Positions 22,949-31,710 are shown, counted from the first letter of the stretch. The stretch: DNA of 64,000 nt from Lumbricus rubellus (GCA_945859605.1 OX243812.1:47534752-47598751), one strand, 5' to 3'. A program made the numbers and translations. Notes: generated by a model not told the origin, from the letters alone.

Positions 22949-23688
22949 ATGCCTGTTGATAAATTTGGACATACAGATTCGGGATCTACGCAAAGAGTAA
23001 TTGCTGGGGAGTTACTGAAAGTCAAGTAAATAGTACTTTTCTAAGGCTAGATGGAGCAAACCCAGCGACCGGAGATCTAAATATGAGTGGCCATACTATT
23101 AGAGGTCTACCTACAACGAATACAACGAATACTCCGGAAGCGGGAATAGATGAGGCTGTAAGTCGAGGACAAGTAATAGATTTAATGCAGAATCACGATG
23201 ACATCCCGACTGACAATAATCATTTGACGAATAAGAAATACGTCGATGAACAACTTACTTCGAAAGTGGCGACGGTGGTAGGACCCGCGGTTAGCGCTTA
23301 CAGTTCAACTCAGCAGGCTATAATCGCTAGAACTCACACTGCAGTTACTTTTGACGTAATAAGATGCAGTACCGCAAGACACGGTATTGAACAAGGTGTG
23401 GGGTCGACTTCTTTCTTTCCGAGTAAAGCCGGGTACTATATCGTTTCGGTGTACATAGAATTTTGTAACAATAGTAATAACGCGTATGGCACCGTCCACC
23501 TGTATAAAAATGGGGTGTCGTACATGCAAATTGCGGGTGGAGAGAGCACGAAAGGTTCGCACAACCATTCAATCCGCAGTAACATAGTTTTTCTAGACGA
23601 TTTCGATTACCTCAACATACACGCTTTCTCATCCATCGCTACGAACATTTTGTGTAGAGACTTTTCTGCGGTATTCTTACGGCCCTAA
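22949..23688 (+). pseudogene. Fibre-like protein 1 (C1q/TNF-like C-terminus), frame break near start
   Basis: The first 20 codons from ATG 22,949 are nearly identical to those of the next gene (MPVDKFGHTDSGSTQRVIAG). A one-base deficit in the G run at 23,006-23,009 breaks the frame. The rest is open in the downstream frame (201 codons from 23,083). The middle region (LNMxGxxIKGLP...DEA...LTNKKYVDE) resembles repeats found in phage tail-fibre shafts. The ~130-residue C-terminus (AGYYIVSVYIEF...VHLYKNG...DYLNIHAFSS...FSAVFLRP) looks like a C1q/TNF-type jelly roll. It is probably a trimeric surface or attachment protein of the virion. It is a tandem paralogue of the following gene. Confidence 0.7.
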
Positions 23689-23712
23689 TTAATAAAAATT
23701 ATTATATTCAAA

Positions 23713-24447
23713 ATGCCTGTTGATAAATTTGGTCATACAGATTCGGGATCTACGCAAAGAGTAATTGCTGGAGGCGTTACGCTGTCCCAAGTAAACAGTA
23801 CTTTTCTAAGGTTAGATGGAGCAAATCCAGCGACTGGGAATCTAAATATGAATGGCAACTGCATCAAAGGCCTGCCAATAACGAATAATCCGGATGCGGG
23901 AATGGATGAAGCGCTAAGTTGGGGACAAGCTATAGATTTGATTACGAATCACGACGACATTCCGTCAAACGATAATCAATTGACGAAAAAAAAATACGTT
24001 GACGAACGAATTGATTCGATAGTGTCTAGACCCACTACTGGGGCTGCATTTGGCCCAGCGTTTAGTGTTTACGCCCTCGTTGCTCAGGCTATCCCTACTA
24101 ACACAATAACGCAAGTAAAATTTGCGACAGTAAAATTCGATCCGGATAATTGTCTCGTCAATTCGAACCGTTTCCTTCCTCGGAAAGCCGGATGCTATAT
24201 GGTTACGACGTGTTTGGAAATACGCGACAATAGTGCTAGATATTACGAAAATATTGGCTTGTACAAAAGTGGGGGATTGGAAACGATGATTGTCAGCGGT
24301 GGGGGTATGGCTGGATCGAAAAAATATGCAACGAGCACTAGCCTAGTTCGATTAACTAATACCGATTATCTCGAGATATTTATTACTTCGCCTAATACGG
24401 TAAATATTATGGTTCGCGATTTTTCAGCAGCATACTTACGGCCTTAG
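23713..24447 (+). CDS. Fibre-like protein 2 (C1q/TNF-like C-terminus)
   Basis: 244 residues, intact paralogue of the preceding gene, 24 bp downstream. Residues 1-110 are close to copy 1, with the tail-fibre-like stretch NLNMNGNCIKGLP and LTKKKYVDER. Residues ~115-244 diverge strongly but keep the jelly-roll pattern (RKAGCYMVTTCLEIRD, IGLYKSG, DYLEIFITS, VRDFSAAYLRP). Conserved anchor plus divergent head is what a virion attachment fibre pair would show. Function is inferred from this pattern and from the gene's place among structural genes. It is the last + strand gene before the convergent capsid block. Confidence 0.75.
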   Translation: MPVDKFGHTDSGSTQRVIAGGVTLSQVNSTFLRLDGANPATGNLNMNGNCIKGLPITNNPDAGMDEALSWGQAIDLITNHDDIPSNDNQLTKKKYVDERIDSIVSRPTTGAAFGPAFSVYALVAQAIPTNTITQVKFATVKFDPDNCLVNSNRFLPRKAGCYMVTTCLEIRDNSARYYENIGLYKSGGLETMIVSGGGMAGSKKYATSTSLVRLTNTDYLEIFITSPNTVNIMVRDFSAAYLRP

Positions 24448-24512
24448 AATTCAAAACCGAATCAAGTTTTGAATTTGAATACTACACTTCATCGACCATT
24501 CTATCATGAACT

Positions 24513-25802
24513 TCAATATACCACACTCATTTTCTGGCCATCCGATTGAAACCTCAGTAACTTGTCTGAAATCACCATTGCGTATGCTACCGTATTAGCT
24601 GGCGGCGCCGTATTAAACGTGCCTTTGATCTGGATATCGACCACCGATGATTTTAGACGCTCGGATTGCTTGCTCACGTCAAACACCAGAATCGGAAACA
24701 GATCTTTGAAATCCGAGGGTGTGATATTGCATTGCGTCATTAGTTCGTCCATTCCATAGTATTTTTCACTAAACGCGGCTGCTGCTCGGTACATCCGCGA
24801 GAATTGTTGATTCGGAAATGATAGGTTATAGTCGACAACTGGGTATCGGTCCTGGTTCATCATCACGAACATGTTCTTCAGATCGCAATGATTGAAAACG
24901 GATGGATTGTGTTCTTGATCGCCGCTTTTGTCGGTTTGAAAACCTACGATGATGTACCTAGGTTTCTCAGGTAATGACTTGACGCTAAGCCTCCAGCTAA
25001 AATTAGTCGACTGTGCGACGGAGGTGGTATCGCATTGACGGGCTCTGTACGCAACTGGCAACGACGCTTTCGATTCGATCGTTTTGTACAACTGCATTTT
25101 TTCCATATCGGATGGTGAAACGTGAGGCATAAACCATGAGATTTTATCTACCCTAACTTTTCCTGCACCCGCAGCGGCGAGTCTAAAAATTGCGTCATCA
25201 TCGACTTTACGAACAAGAGTTAGCGTATGTTTCACACCAAAAACAACCTTGTCGTAATCATCGCAAAATCCGAAAATATGCTTCAATGGAACTACAAAGC
25301 TAAAAGTACCTTTGGCATTTGGTTTTTGAATTATATACGACTGTCTCACAGCGAAACCTTGATTATTGGCGATAGCAGCCGTCGCTCCGCTGTCCTTGTA
25401 CCACAACTGATTCAAACCTTGAGCTAGTTGAAAATCATTCGGGTATTTGAGTAATCCGAGCATCGTCGTTGCTTGACCTGGGTAAAATAACGATTCAATT
25501 TCCTGATTCGATAGGGAATACGAAATTTGACTGAAAAGATGCATGAGCCCATTATTCGTAAGCGTTGCTTCATCGGCATTAACGTAGAAGGTGTTGTCCG
25601 CCTTCGTCAATCTACCCTCGAACAGCAGGTAAGATTCTGCCGGATGACAAAATAAATCTTGAAGTTCGATGTTTATTCTAATCTCACCGGAGGTGTTTAG
25701 ATTCGCCCCCGATATCGGCTCATACTCGTACCATTCGTAGCGTTCGACGCTTTCATCGCTCAATGGTTGTTCGGTAAATCTCAGAATATCAGATGATTGC
25801 AT
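24513..25802 (-). CDS. Major capsid protein, double jelly-roll (Polinton PY)
   Basis: 429 residues, intact. The length and the opening pattern (EYEPISGANLNTSGEIRINI, DLFCHPAESYLLFEGRL) match Polinton/adintovirus hexon-like major capsid proteins, which build pseudo-hexameric capsomers. Other visible blocks are NGLMHLFSQISYSLSNQEIESLF, LPLKHIFGFCDDY-like text and PRYIIVGFQTDKSGDQ near residue 285. No frame damage is seen. It is convergent with the fibre genes and first of the - strand block at its distal end, with a ~65-bp gap to fibre 2. Confidence 0.9.
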   Translation of the reverse strand: MQSSDILRFTEQPLSDESVERYEWYEYEPISGANLNTSGEIRINIELQDLFCHPAESYLLFEGRLTKADNTFYVNADEATLTNNGLMHLFSQISYSLSNQEIESLFYPGQATTMLGLLKYPNDFQLAQGLNQLWYKDSGATAAIANNQGFAVRQSYIIQKPNAKGTFSFVVPLKHIFGFCDDYDKVVFGVKHTLTLVRKVDDDAIFRLAAAGAGKVRVDKISWFMPHVSPSDMEKMQLYKTIESKASLPVAYRARQCDTTSVAQSTNFSWRLSVKSLPEKPRYIIVGFQTDKSGDQEHNPSVFNHCDLKNMFVMMNQDRYPVVDYNLSFPNQQFSRMYRAAAAFSEKYYGMDELMTQCNITPSDFKDLFPILVFDVSKQSERLKSSVVDIQIKGTFNTAPPANTVAYAMVISDKLLRFQSDGQKMSVVY

Positions 25803-25825
25803 TTTTACTACGCGATAATATTTTT

Positions 25826-26266
25826 TTACGCGACCTTCATTCCGGCGCCGTTTAGCGAGCGTGCTAAATCTAGTATCGATATGGCGCCGTTCACACCGTT
25901 CTTCTTCAGACCGTCCCCCATCATCAGATTATTTATATTCGGGCTCGACCCGACGCTACTCAGCCGATCTAAAATTTGTCTAGTTTCTTGCGTAATTTTC
26001 TGAGGGGTAGGAGCTGCAAACAGTTTAGTCACTGCTTTGTCCACTAATCGTTTACCTGCGTCGATTGCGGTTGTTTTCCCAACATCGATCGCCTTTTTCC
26101 CAATTTCCCTCGCCACGTCTTTACCCGCGTTGAGAGCGGTTGTTGCTAATTGTTTGGCGGCGTTCGACGTAACTAGTCGTTTGAAAAATCCCGAAATTGT
26201 ATCGAATATTCCCGATCCTCCGATAACGTATTGTTTCCTATACCTCCTTCTATTAATGACCTGCAT
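25826..26266 (-). CDS. Basic membrane-active virion protein (pVI/pX-like)
   Basis: 146 residues. The N-terminus is strongly basic (INRRRYRKQYVIGGSG). A helix-prone stretch rich in Ala, Lys and Asp follows (GIFDTISGFFKRL through GKRLVDKAVTKL). VIGG-SG near residue 15 and NGAG-MK near the C-terminus resemble adenain cleavage contexts ([MIL]xGx-G). This matches the adenovirus pVI/pX-type proteins reported in adintoviruses. Such proteins disrupt membranes or bind DNA after proteolytic release. It sits 23 bp upstream of the capsid gene on the same strand. The assignment rests on composition and cleavage-like sites and not on a strong domain. Confidence 0.65.
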   Translation of the reverse strand: MQVINRRRYRKQYVIGGSGIFDTISGFFKRLVTSNAAKQLATTALNAGKDVAREIGKKAIDVGKTTAIDAGKRLVDKAVTKLFAAPTPQKITQETRQILDRLSSVGSSPNINNLMMGDGLKKNGVNGAISILDLARSLNGAGMKVA

Positions 26267-26278
26267 TTTTCCTGCATT

Positions 26279-27620
26279 TTATAATGTCATCATTATATTT
26301 TTGTAAGCATCTCTACTCAGCACTCCTTGCCCCAATAACGCGTCGCACATCGCCACGATCTCGTTTCTCACGCCGGTATTGCCTGCTTTGAAGCTTTGAA
26401 ATCGTAGTTCTAGCTGTTTCGCTAATACATTTGGATCTTCGGAAATAACGATTACACCGACGCCTTTGCCCACTGTATTACGAACCCTCTTTTCCCATAT
26501 CGGTTTGATAATTTCTCTATATTTGGCGCTCGCAGATGCTTTGGGTTTGTTAGGATTTTTTGGCTGTCTGATAGCATCCGTCGTGAGTAGAATCTCGGCG
26601 TAATCGTCTCTATCATTATTATCGTATATCGACGTGTTCGGCTGTTTCATCGTCAACAATTCCCAAAGCGCCTGTGTTCCGCTATACGCATGGGCGCCCG
26701 CACATAGGGGCAAGGGGGGGCACTTGCCCCCCCTGGAAAAGTGAAACTTATTTTTTAAACTACTACTTTTGAGTTTTTAACAAATTTCTTCGCATTAAAA
26801 CACTAATCATACGAATGATACACATGTGAAAGTGATAAATTTACGTTTAGAAATCTCTATAGAAATAAATATATAATTATATATAATAGTGCCCTTCATG
26901 GACATACTTTTTAACATCTACTTTTGGATTTTTAACCAATTTTTCGCATAAATAATACACAAAATGAAACCGAGAAATTCGCATTAAAAAACCTCTTTGA
27001 AAAAATACCCGTGTTTCTAATTTCCAGCGCTGTATTTAGCATGCTTTTGTCACTGAAAAATGTAACCGTGACCACCGTAAAAGTTTTGCCCCCTCCTGCA
27101 AAATTTTCTGCGGGCGCCCATGGCTATACGTCTTATTTCCAACCGTCACATCGTCTCCTTGAATAGAAATCGGAGTATCACCGATGTAGAATGGACCATT
27201 TTTTGATCTTATTCCGAACGTCGTGTCTACAATTTTTCTATCGGAGGCGTATTGATGAAGGTACTTGGTGGCTACATCTCCTAATTCTAAAGTTCTAATA
27301 TCCTCAGTCGGATCGTCGCTATACGCTTCTATCGAGGGATACTGAGGAAATTGAACCTTCAACGAAGCGGGTAGCGCCTGTAGTGCGTTTGATGTGGCTA
27401 CCGAGTTTTCTTTGATGGCGGATAGTAAGACATTTTGCTCTTTAGAAATTGCGGATTGCGAATCGACGATAGGCTTGTAGAGCTTGGTTAATTCTTGTTG
27501 TAGTCCTGAATCCCCCAATCTCTCCGATAAAAAGTTTTGTTGAATATTCTTCTTGGATTTCAGAAACTCTTCGACTATAAAATCTCTTTTCGCTGGGTCA
27601 CTTATCTTTAGAAACGACAT
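26279..27620 (-). pseudogene. Conserved Polinton virion-region protein split by a MITE
   Basis: The N-terminal part (27,620 to ~27,123) begins MSFLKISDPAKRDFIVEEFL. The C-terminal part (26,688 to 26,279) contains LWELLTMKQP, KYREIIKPIWEKRVRN and ILLTTDAIRQ. Similar LWEL...PIW segments are common in uncharacterised Polinton proteins of invertebrates. Between them lies a 434-bp MITE with an 8-bp duplication. The frame on either side is consistent with an uninterrupted ~320-residue gene before insertion. The function is unknown and virion association is inferred from position. The PIWEKR and helical tail suggest a structural role only weakly. Confidence 0.8.
26689..27122. mobile_element. hAT-like MITE (family CATGGGCGCCCGC) inside a Polinton gene, 434 bp
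   Basis: Ends CATGGGCGCCCGCA / TGCGGGCGCCCATG with an 8-bp duplication GCTATACG (26,681-26,688 and 27,123-27,130). It is an inverted near-copy of 14,878-15,320. It disrupts the host Polinton gene and adds a stop shortly after the junction. Confidence 0.95.
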
Positions 27621-27639
27621 TTTAAAATTAAAAATATAA

Positions 27640-27799
27640 TGTTTTTCGACGTGTTTTTCGACGTGTTTTTCGACGTGTTTTTCGACGTGTTTTTAGACAT
27701 GTTTTTCGAGATGTGTAAAAACATAGGTTAGACGTATTTTCAGACATAGCGACATAGGTCTACATAGGTCTACAAAACTCTACAAAACTCTACAAAACT
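27640..27799. repeat. 12-bp tandem repeats in Polinton intergenic gap
   Basis: Five to six copies of TTTTTCGACGTG are followed by CATAGGTCTA and CTACAAAACT repeats. This is the longest non-coding gap among the - strand genes. It lies upstream of the MITE-split gene and downstream of the membrane-protein gene. It may act as a spacer, a promoter or simply a slippage product. Confidence 0.85.
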
Positions 27800-28498
27800 C
27801 TACATGATTTCATACATGTTCGCGTTAGTCGTCTTTCTACTAGATTCGGTATTTTTCTCAAACATGCTTTGAAAGGACTGTCTGACTTCTTCTCTTCCCC
27901 GGTCGATGAGAGATTGTTTCGTTTCCTCATCCATCGCGTCTATCGCAACTTTCGACTTACTTTTAATTTCTTCTTTCATGCCATTGAATTTCTCAATCTC
28001 GCTTAGAATCAGAGAATATTCCTCATTTGAAATGTGATCATCCACGAGTGCTTTTGAAATATGATCGCTGATCGTGTTGAGCTTCGCGTCAGCTAGCGTT
28101 TTGATCTTTTCGTGCTTCTCCGCCTTCAGGGCGAGCTTTTTACAGATTCGGCTGCCAATTATACTCAATAGCCCCGCACCTAATGCAGTCCCTTCCATAG
28201 CAATAGCGATGGGGGTTGCAATTATGGTGGCTAGTACGCCGATTCCCGAAATTCCGAGCCCCATCGTGACCACCATGAGGAAGTTGTCTATTACTCCGAT
28301 TACGCTCACACTTCTATGGTACTTTTTACTCAACGTTGCTCTTTTGTCTCGTTCTTGCTCGATCTCCTTTTTGATTTCGCTAATCTTTTGAAGCCGATAC
28401 GTTTGAGCAGACCCTGCGGCTATTTGTATTTCACCTTCTGGCGCAGAGGGTGTTATATTTGTTAGGTTTGGATAGAGTTTGATGCCTTCGTATTCCAT
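27800..28498 (-). CDS. Polinton membrane-associated protein with central hydrophobic segments
   Basis: 232 residues, intact. The N-terminal ~70 residues are charged and helix-prone (LQKISEIKKEIEQERDKRAT). Two or three hydrophobic segments follow (VIGVIDNFLMVVTMGLGISG, IGVLATIIATPIAIAM and ALGAGLLSIIG, about residues 67-115). The remainder is a charged helical tail (KAEKHEKIKTLADAKLN). This layout recurs in accessory proteins of invertebrate Polintons, but I cannot name a function. It could anchor to host membranes during assembly or exit. It is co-directional with the capsid genes. Confidence 0.7.
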   Translation of the reverse strand: MEYEGIKLYPNLTNITPSAPEGEIQIAAGSAQTYRLQKISEIKKEIEQERDKRATLSKKYHRSVSVIGVIDNFLMVVTMGLGISGIGVLATIIATPIAIAMEGTALGAGLLSIIGSRICKKLALKAEKHEKIKTLADAKLNTISDHISKALVDDHISNEEYSLILSEIEKFNGMKEEIKSKSKVAIDAMDEETKQSLIDRGREEVRQSFQSMFEKNTESSRKTTNANMYEIM

Positions 28499-28525
28499 TC
28501 GTTTATTTTAGGCAATATATTTTTT

Positions 28526-28856
28526 TTACCGTTGATAATTTACATAGCATAGCGAATCTCCTTCGTTTATAGTTACTGCTGAATCGGAGTTGTTTTGAGC
28601 GGAAACTATGATATCATCAACCACATCTTCTGAAATCACGCCGTCTAGTAGGCTGCATCGTCGTTCTTTGTTATTCTGCCTAAGGGAAACGAGGCAAAGA
28701 CCTGCCGCCATTTCTACACCTAATCCAAGCCTTAGCGTATTTGCCGCCTTTGGTTGTATCGTAATATCATTTTGCGCAAAAATCTCCCATCGCAGACCTC
28801 CTTGTTGTCTATTTGGGGTGTGAGTAACACCGCTCGTAATCTCGTGGTCTCGACAT
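28526..28856 (-). pseudogene. dUTPase-like fold protein, frame break near start
   Basis: The open frame runs from ~28,916 down to 28,526. Its only in-frame ATG is internal (28,711), giving 61 residues. A better start (ATG at 28,856, with an A-rich leader) is in another frame and shifts within ~20 bp. The C-terminal ~75 residues follow the dUTPase pattern: LRLGLGVEMAAGLCLVSLRQ, then GVISEDVVDDIIV where dUTPases have GVIDxDYxG, then VTINEGDSLCYVNY where they have IxxGDRIAQL. The catalytic Asp/Tyr of motif 3 are replaced. It is therefore probably a structural relative and not an active enzyme. Confidence 0.6.
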
Positions 28857-28872
28857 TTTTTAGTAGAATAGA

Positions 28873-29469
28873 TTATAATATCATGCCGAGAATCGGAATG
28901 TTTCGAAACGGAGAATTAGGACCGAGCAAAAGTCCTTCGCCCCTAGCATACCCCGACCCTGTTTTCATGTACAACCCGGATGCCGTTATTGAGGCGCCTT
29001 TTTGCCACGGCGACAAGTACAAACCAGATCCGGCTGGTCTTATTTTGCACGCTATGTCGCCTTTCTTGACATACATTACACCCGAACCGCTGATTTTATC
29101 TACAATCTTTGTAGTTGCCGCGGAGCCAAGACCACTCAATGCCCCCATCGCTAAACTTGGTAGCGCATTAGACAGAAGGAACCGCCCCGCTGTCGCTAGA
29201 AACGGAAGTATAGCACCTATGAATCCGCCATCGACTTTCTTATTGTTTTCCAATTGCGTTTTACTCATTTTAATAATCATGCCAGTTCCTTTTTGGTAGG
29301 CCGTTGTCATTTTATTGATTTGCGCGTGGGTGAGAGCCAAAACGTGTTCACCATTAAAATCATCGTGTGATAGTTTGATACTCACGCCGGTTCCCGCTTC
29401 AAGTGATCTTTTAATTTTGTCTTGTTGCGCTTCTGGAATATTAACGTTTACTTTCAGGTAACGACTCAT
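28873..29469 (-). CDS. Glycine-rich hydrophobic Polinton virion protein
   Basis: 198 residues, intact. Residues 1-72 contain two copies of a GTG-[VM]-x-I-K-[LM]-S motif (GTGVSIKLSHDD and GTGMIIKMSKTQL). Residues ~80-125 are hydrophobic and glycine/alanine-rich (GGFIGAILPFLATAGRFLLSNALPS..., broken here). The C-terminus is rich in glycine (GSGLYLSPW, GSGYARGEGLLLGPNSPF). Similar proteins occur beside the penton-like gene in invertebrate Polintons. A membrane-interacting or core virion role is plausible but unproven. It is followed closely by the dUTPase-like gene. Confidence 0.65.
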   Translation of the reverse strand: MSRYLKVNVNIPEAQQDKIKRSLEAGTGVSIKLSHDDFNGEHVLALTHAQINKMTTAYQKGTGMIIKMSKTQLENNKKVDGGFIGAILPFLATAGRFLLSNALPSLAMGALSGLGSAATTKIVDKISGSGVMYVKKGDIACKIRPAGSGLYLSPWQKGASITASGLYMKTGSGYARGEGLLLGPNSPFRNIPILGMIL

Positions 29470-29498
29470 TTTATTAATAAATTAAAAAAAAATTTTTT

Positions 29499-30293
29499 TC
29501 AAACTTCTCTGATGTGAAACCGAATCGCTAATTCTTCTCCTCGAAGATTTAGTAGGTTCCCATGTTGGTCTGTGAGCCTCGTTTCCATCGTTGAAATTGT
29601 AGATAGCAAAATCGGGAGATATATTAAATTATGTGGCACTTCGATAATCTTGTAACCCGGGCCTACGTTCGGGAAAAAAGAATATATCACGTTTTCCGAT
29701 GTTCCGTTAGTGTACGAAGACCCGATAATGTCGCTGGTCACTCTTAGGCTGCTTACACTCATTATATTCACCAAGTCCTCCGATTCATTATATCCACCCG
29801 AATAGATCCATCTGTTGAAACCTAGAACCTTTCCAATCGAATTCTTTGGCGTAAAGTCAACCATATAATCTGCTTCTATATTTACCACAGACCTCAGGGT
29901 GTTGGTGTTTGGTGCTATTGAGATACAGTAAGCGTCATTTACTCTGTCATAATGCCCATTTCCCTTCATGACTCTCTGTATATAGTCGTTTACATCCGTT
30001 ATTTCATAGCAACCCTCTGGAACTTCAATGTTAGTCCAATCTGTGCCAGAATCCGGCGAATACCTGAAGACGTTGTTTGTCGCGTCGATATTTGGGAAAG
30101 AATAGTACGTCTCGAGGGCAACTAAGGCCATTTCATATTTTTTATTCTTCTCCAGTTCAAGCAGCGGATTAAACTTCGTTCTGATTCGCGTGCTCTTTTC
30201 GCTTAGAAAAACAGAAAATGACGTTTTTGGTTCCGTGTTACGGGCCGTCTTTTCCGTGTTTTCCGATATCTGTTTGAGAAGCGATGATTCCAT
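29499..30293 (-). CDS. Minor capsid protein, penton-like (Polinton PX)
   Basis: The frame is open from 30,311, but the methionine at 30,293 follows an A/T-rich leader and gives a 264-residue protein beginning MESSLLKQISENTEKTARN. The block KKYEMALVALETYYSFPNID, then VPEGCYEITDVNDYIQRVM, is characteristic of the Polinton single-jelly-roll minor capsid protein, which forms capsid vertices. The C-terminus (NLIYLPILLSTISTMETRLTDQHGNLLNLRGEELAIRFHIRE) completes the jelly-roll pattern. No defects are seen. The packaging ATPase lies immediately upstream on the same strand. Confidence 0.88.
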   Translation of the reverse strand: MESSLLKQISENTEKTARNTEPKTSFSVFLSEKSTRIRTKFNPLLELEKNKKYEMALVALETYYSFPNIDATNNVFRYSPDSGTDWTNIEVPEGCYEITDVNDYIQRVMKGNGHYDRVNDAYCISIAPNTNTLRSVVNIEADYMVDFTPKNSIGKVLGFNRWIYSGGYNESEDLVNIMSVSSLRVTSDIIGSSYTNGTSENVIYSFFPNVGPGYKIIEVPHNLIYLPILLSTISTMETRLTDQHGNLLNLRGEELAIRFHIREV

Positions 30294-30345
30294 TTTTACT
30301 ATACAACACAATTTTACAATTTCACAATTTTACAATTTTACAATT

Positions 30346-31135
30346 TTACGCTGGCGGATCCTCGATTACATAAAATGTGTCGAGAACGCATCGGTATTTG
30401 CCATTGTTCTTGTCGCTAGTCAGGTCTAAAACCACGAATCCATGAGGTTGCTCCCATACTGTTTTGCATAGTTTTCTAAATTCATCTTTCGACATGTCTG
30501 TAGTCACATGATCGTTGTAGATATGATTACAATTTGTTCAGGTCTTGTTTGAACAGACAAATAAAGTTCGCATTTTCTCTGATTGTTTGACGCGGTAATT
30601 TGAAATAATTCTGGGCGAGGTAAAAACAATCTACATTACTATGCCTCCCTCGATGATAATACGTTTCACATTTGTTTTGTCGTTCCAATTGAAGATCATC
30701 GAATATCATCAGGTTCTTCCTTTTAGCGCTCAAATCCCTCGGGTCTGGTACATCTTCGGCGCTCTCAAAGAACTTGGCAATTATATCGGATTTAGTTTCT
30801 AAGTTTTTTGATATTTCCTCCATAACGAGGTCTGGCGACGCATTTAGACCCACGATTTCATCTCGGTGCTCGAACAACCAAACGATCGCTTCTTTCGGTA
30901 ATTTTTCTTCGTATGCTTTTTTAATAATGCGATATTCCGGTTGAAACAGAGAAGTACCGAATACCTGCAAGTTATTATAATCCAACCAGTCTGGCCTAAG
31001 TAAAAGATTGAGAAGAAGCGTTGTTTTTCCACACGCCGATTTCCCAACTATGAAACCGCGTATGCTTTTGGGTAACAACGGATTATTGAATCTTTTCGAG
31101 AGCGCTGTGCCCCAACTCATATCTCTAATCTCCAT
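30346..31135 (-). pseudogene. FtsK/HerA-type DNA packaging ATPase, frame break near C-terminus
   Basis: 202 intact residues include Walker A GKSACGKTT (G31-T39), Walker B LMIFDD (142-147) and the sensor-like DCFYLAQNYFKLPRQTIREN segment. This is the A32-like genome-packaging motor of Polintons. The frame stops at 30,527 just after QDLNKL. Sequence down to 30,346 remains open in another frame and carries the usual family C-terminus (NHIYNDHV, HGFVVLDLTS). A single extra base around 30,527-30,535 explains the break. The ATPase core is intact, so a truncated protein might fold, but loss of ~60 residues is likely harmful. It is divergent from the PLA2 gene, with 29 bp between the starts. Confidence 0.88.
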
Positions 31136-31164
31136 TTTAAAAATATATATTATTAAAAAACGAA
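31136..31164. promoter_or_regulatory. Divergent promoter gap between ATPase and PLA2 genes
   Basis: 29 bp of almost pure A/T (TTTTAAAAATATATATTATTAAA-like) separates two divergent start codons. Any core promoter must be very compact or overlap the genes. Confidence 0.5.
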
Positions 31165-31710
31165 ATGTATTGCGTAAAGTGTAAAAAACAAACCGAAACG
31201 AGAGATGTGCAGAACGTCGTGACTAATAATGGGAGATCGATGCGTAGAGGTGTTTGCGTCGTATGCGGGAAAACAAAAACTCAATTCGTGAAGGCGTCTG
31301 CAGCTGTTGTGCAAGGCGGAGATCTAGTTAGTTCATTGAACGCCGCCACTAGTAACATTAATTTACCATGGGCTAAATTCCCGGGCGAGTTACATTTGCC
31401 GGGCCATCAGTTTACGGGCCCCGGTACTAGACTAGATTTGCGTTTGAACCCCAACGAAACTCCTAAAGATTGGAGCAAACCTATAAACAGGGTAGATAGC
31501 GCAGCATATATTCACGACCTGGCATACAATCAACACACTGATACAGCTTCTAGGAATGTCGCCGATAGAGCAATGATAAACCAATTGAATAATATACCCA
31601 ATCCAAGCTTGCGGGAACGAATAGAGAGGGCGATAGTCAAACCTATTTTATCCACTAAAGCTAGTCTCGGGTTGGGTTTTAAAAAAGCCAAAAATTACAG
31701 CAGGACTTGA
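31165..31710 (+). CDS. Zinc-ribbon plus phospholipase A2-like protein
   Basis: 181 residues, intact. The N-terminus is a four-cysteine zinc ribbon (C3, C6, C31, C34). Residues ~77-140 match the parvovirus VP1-type phospholipase A2 pattern. The calcium-loop-like GPGTRLD (85-91) is followed by VDSAAYIHDLAY, with the HD catalytic pair at H117-D118, and then RNVADRAMINQL. In parvoviruses this domain breaches endosomal membranes during entry. Relatives have been noted in adintoviruses. The stop overlaps the integrase start by the ATGA arrangement (31,707-31,710), so translation or expression may be linked. Confidence 0.85.
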   Translation: MYCVKCKKQTETRDVQNVVTNNGRSMRRGVCVVCGKTKTQFVKASAAVVQGGDLVSSLNAATSNINLPWAKFPGELHLPGHQFTGPGTRLDLRLNPNETPKDWSKPINRVDSAAYIHDLAYNQHTDTASRNVADRAMINQLNNIPNPSLRERIERAIVKPILSTKASLGLGFKKAKNYSRT

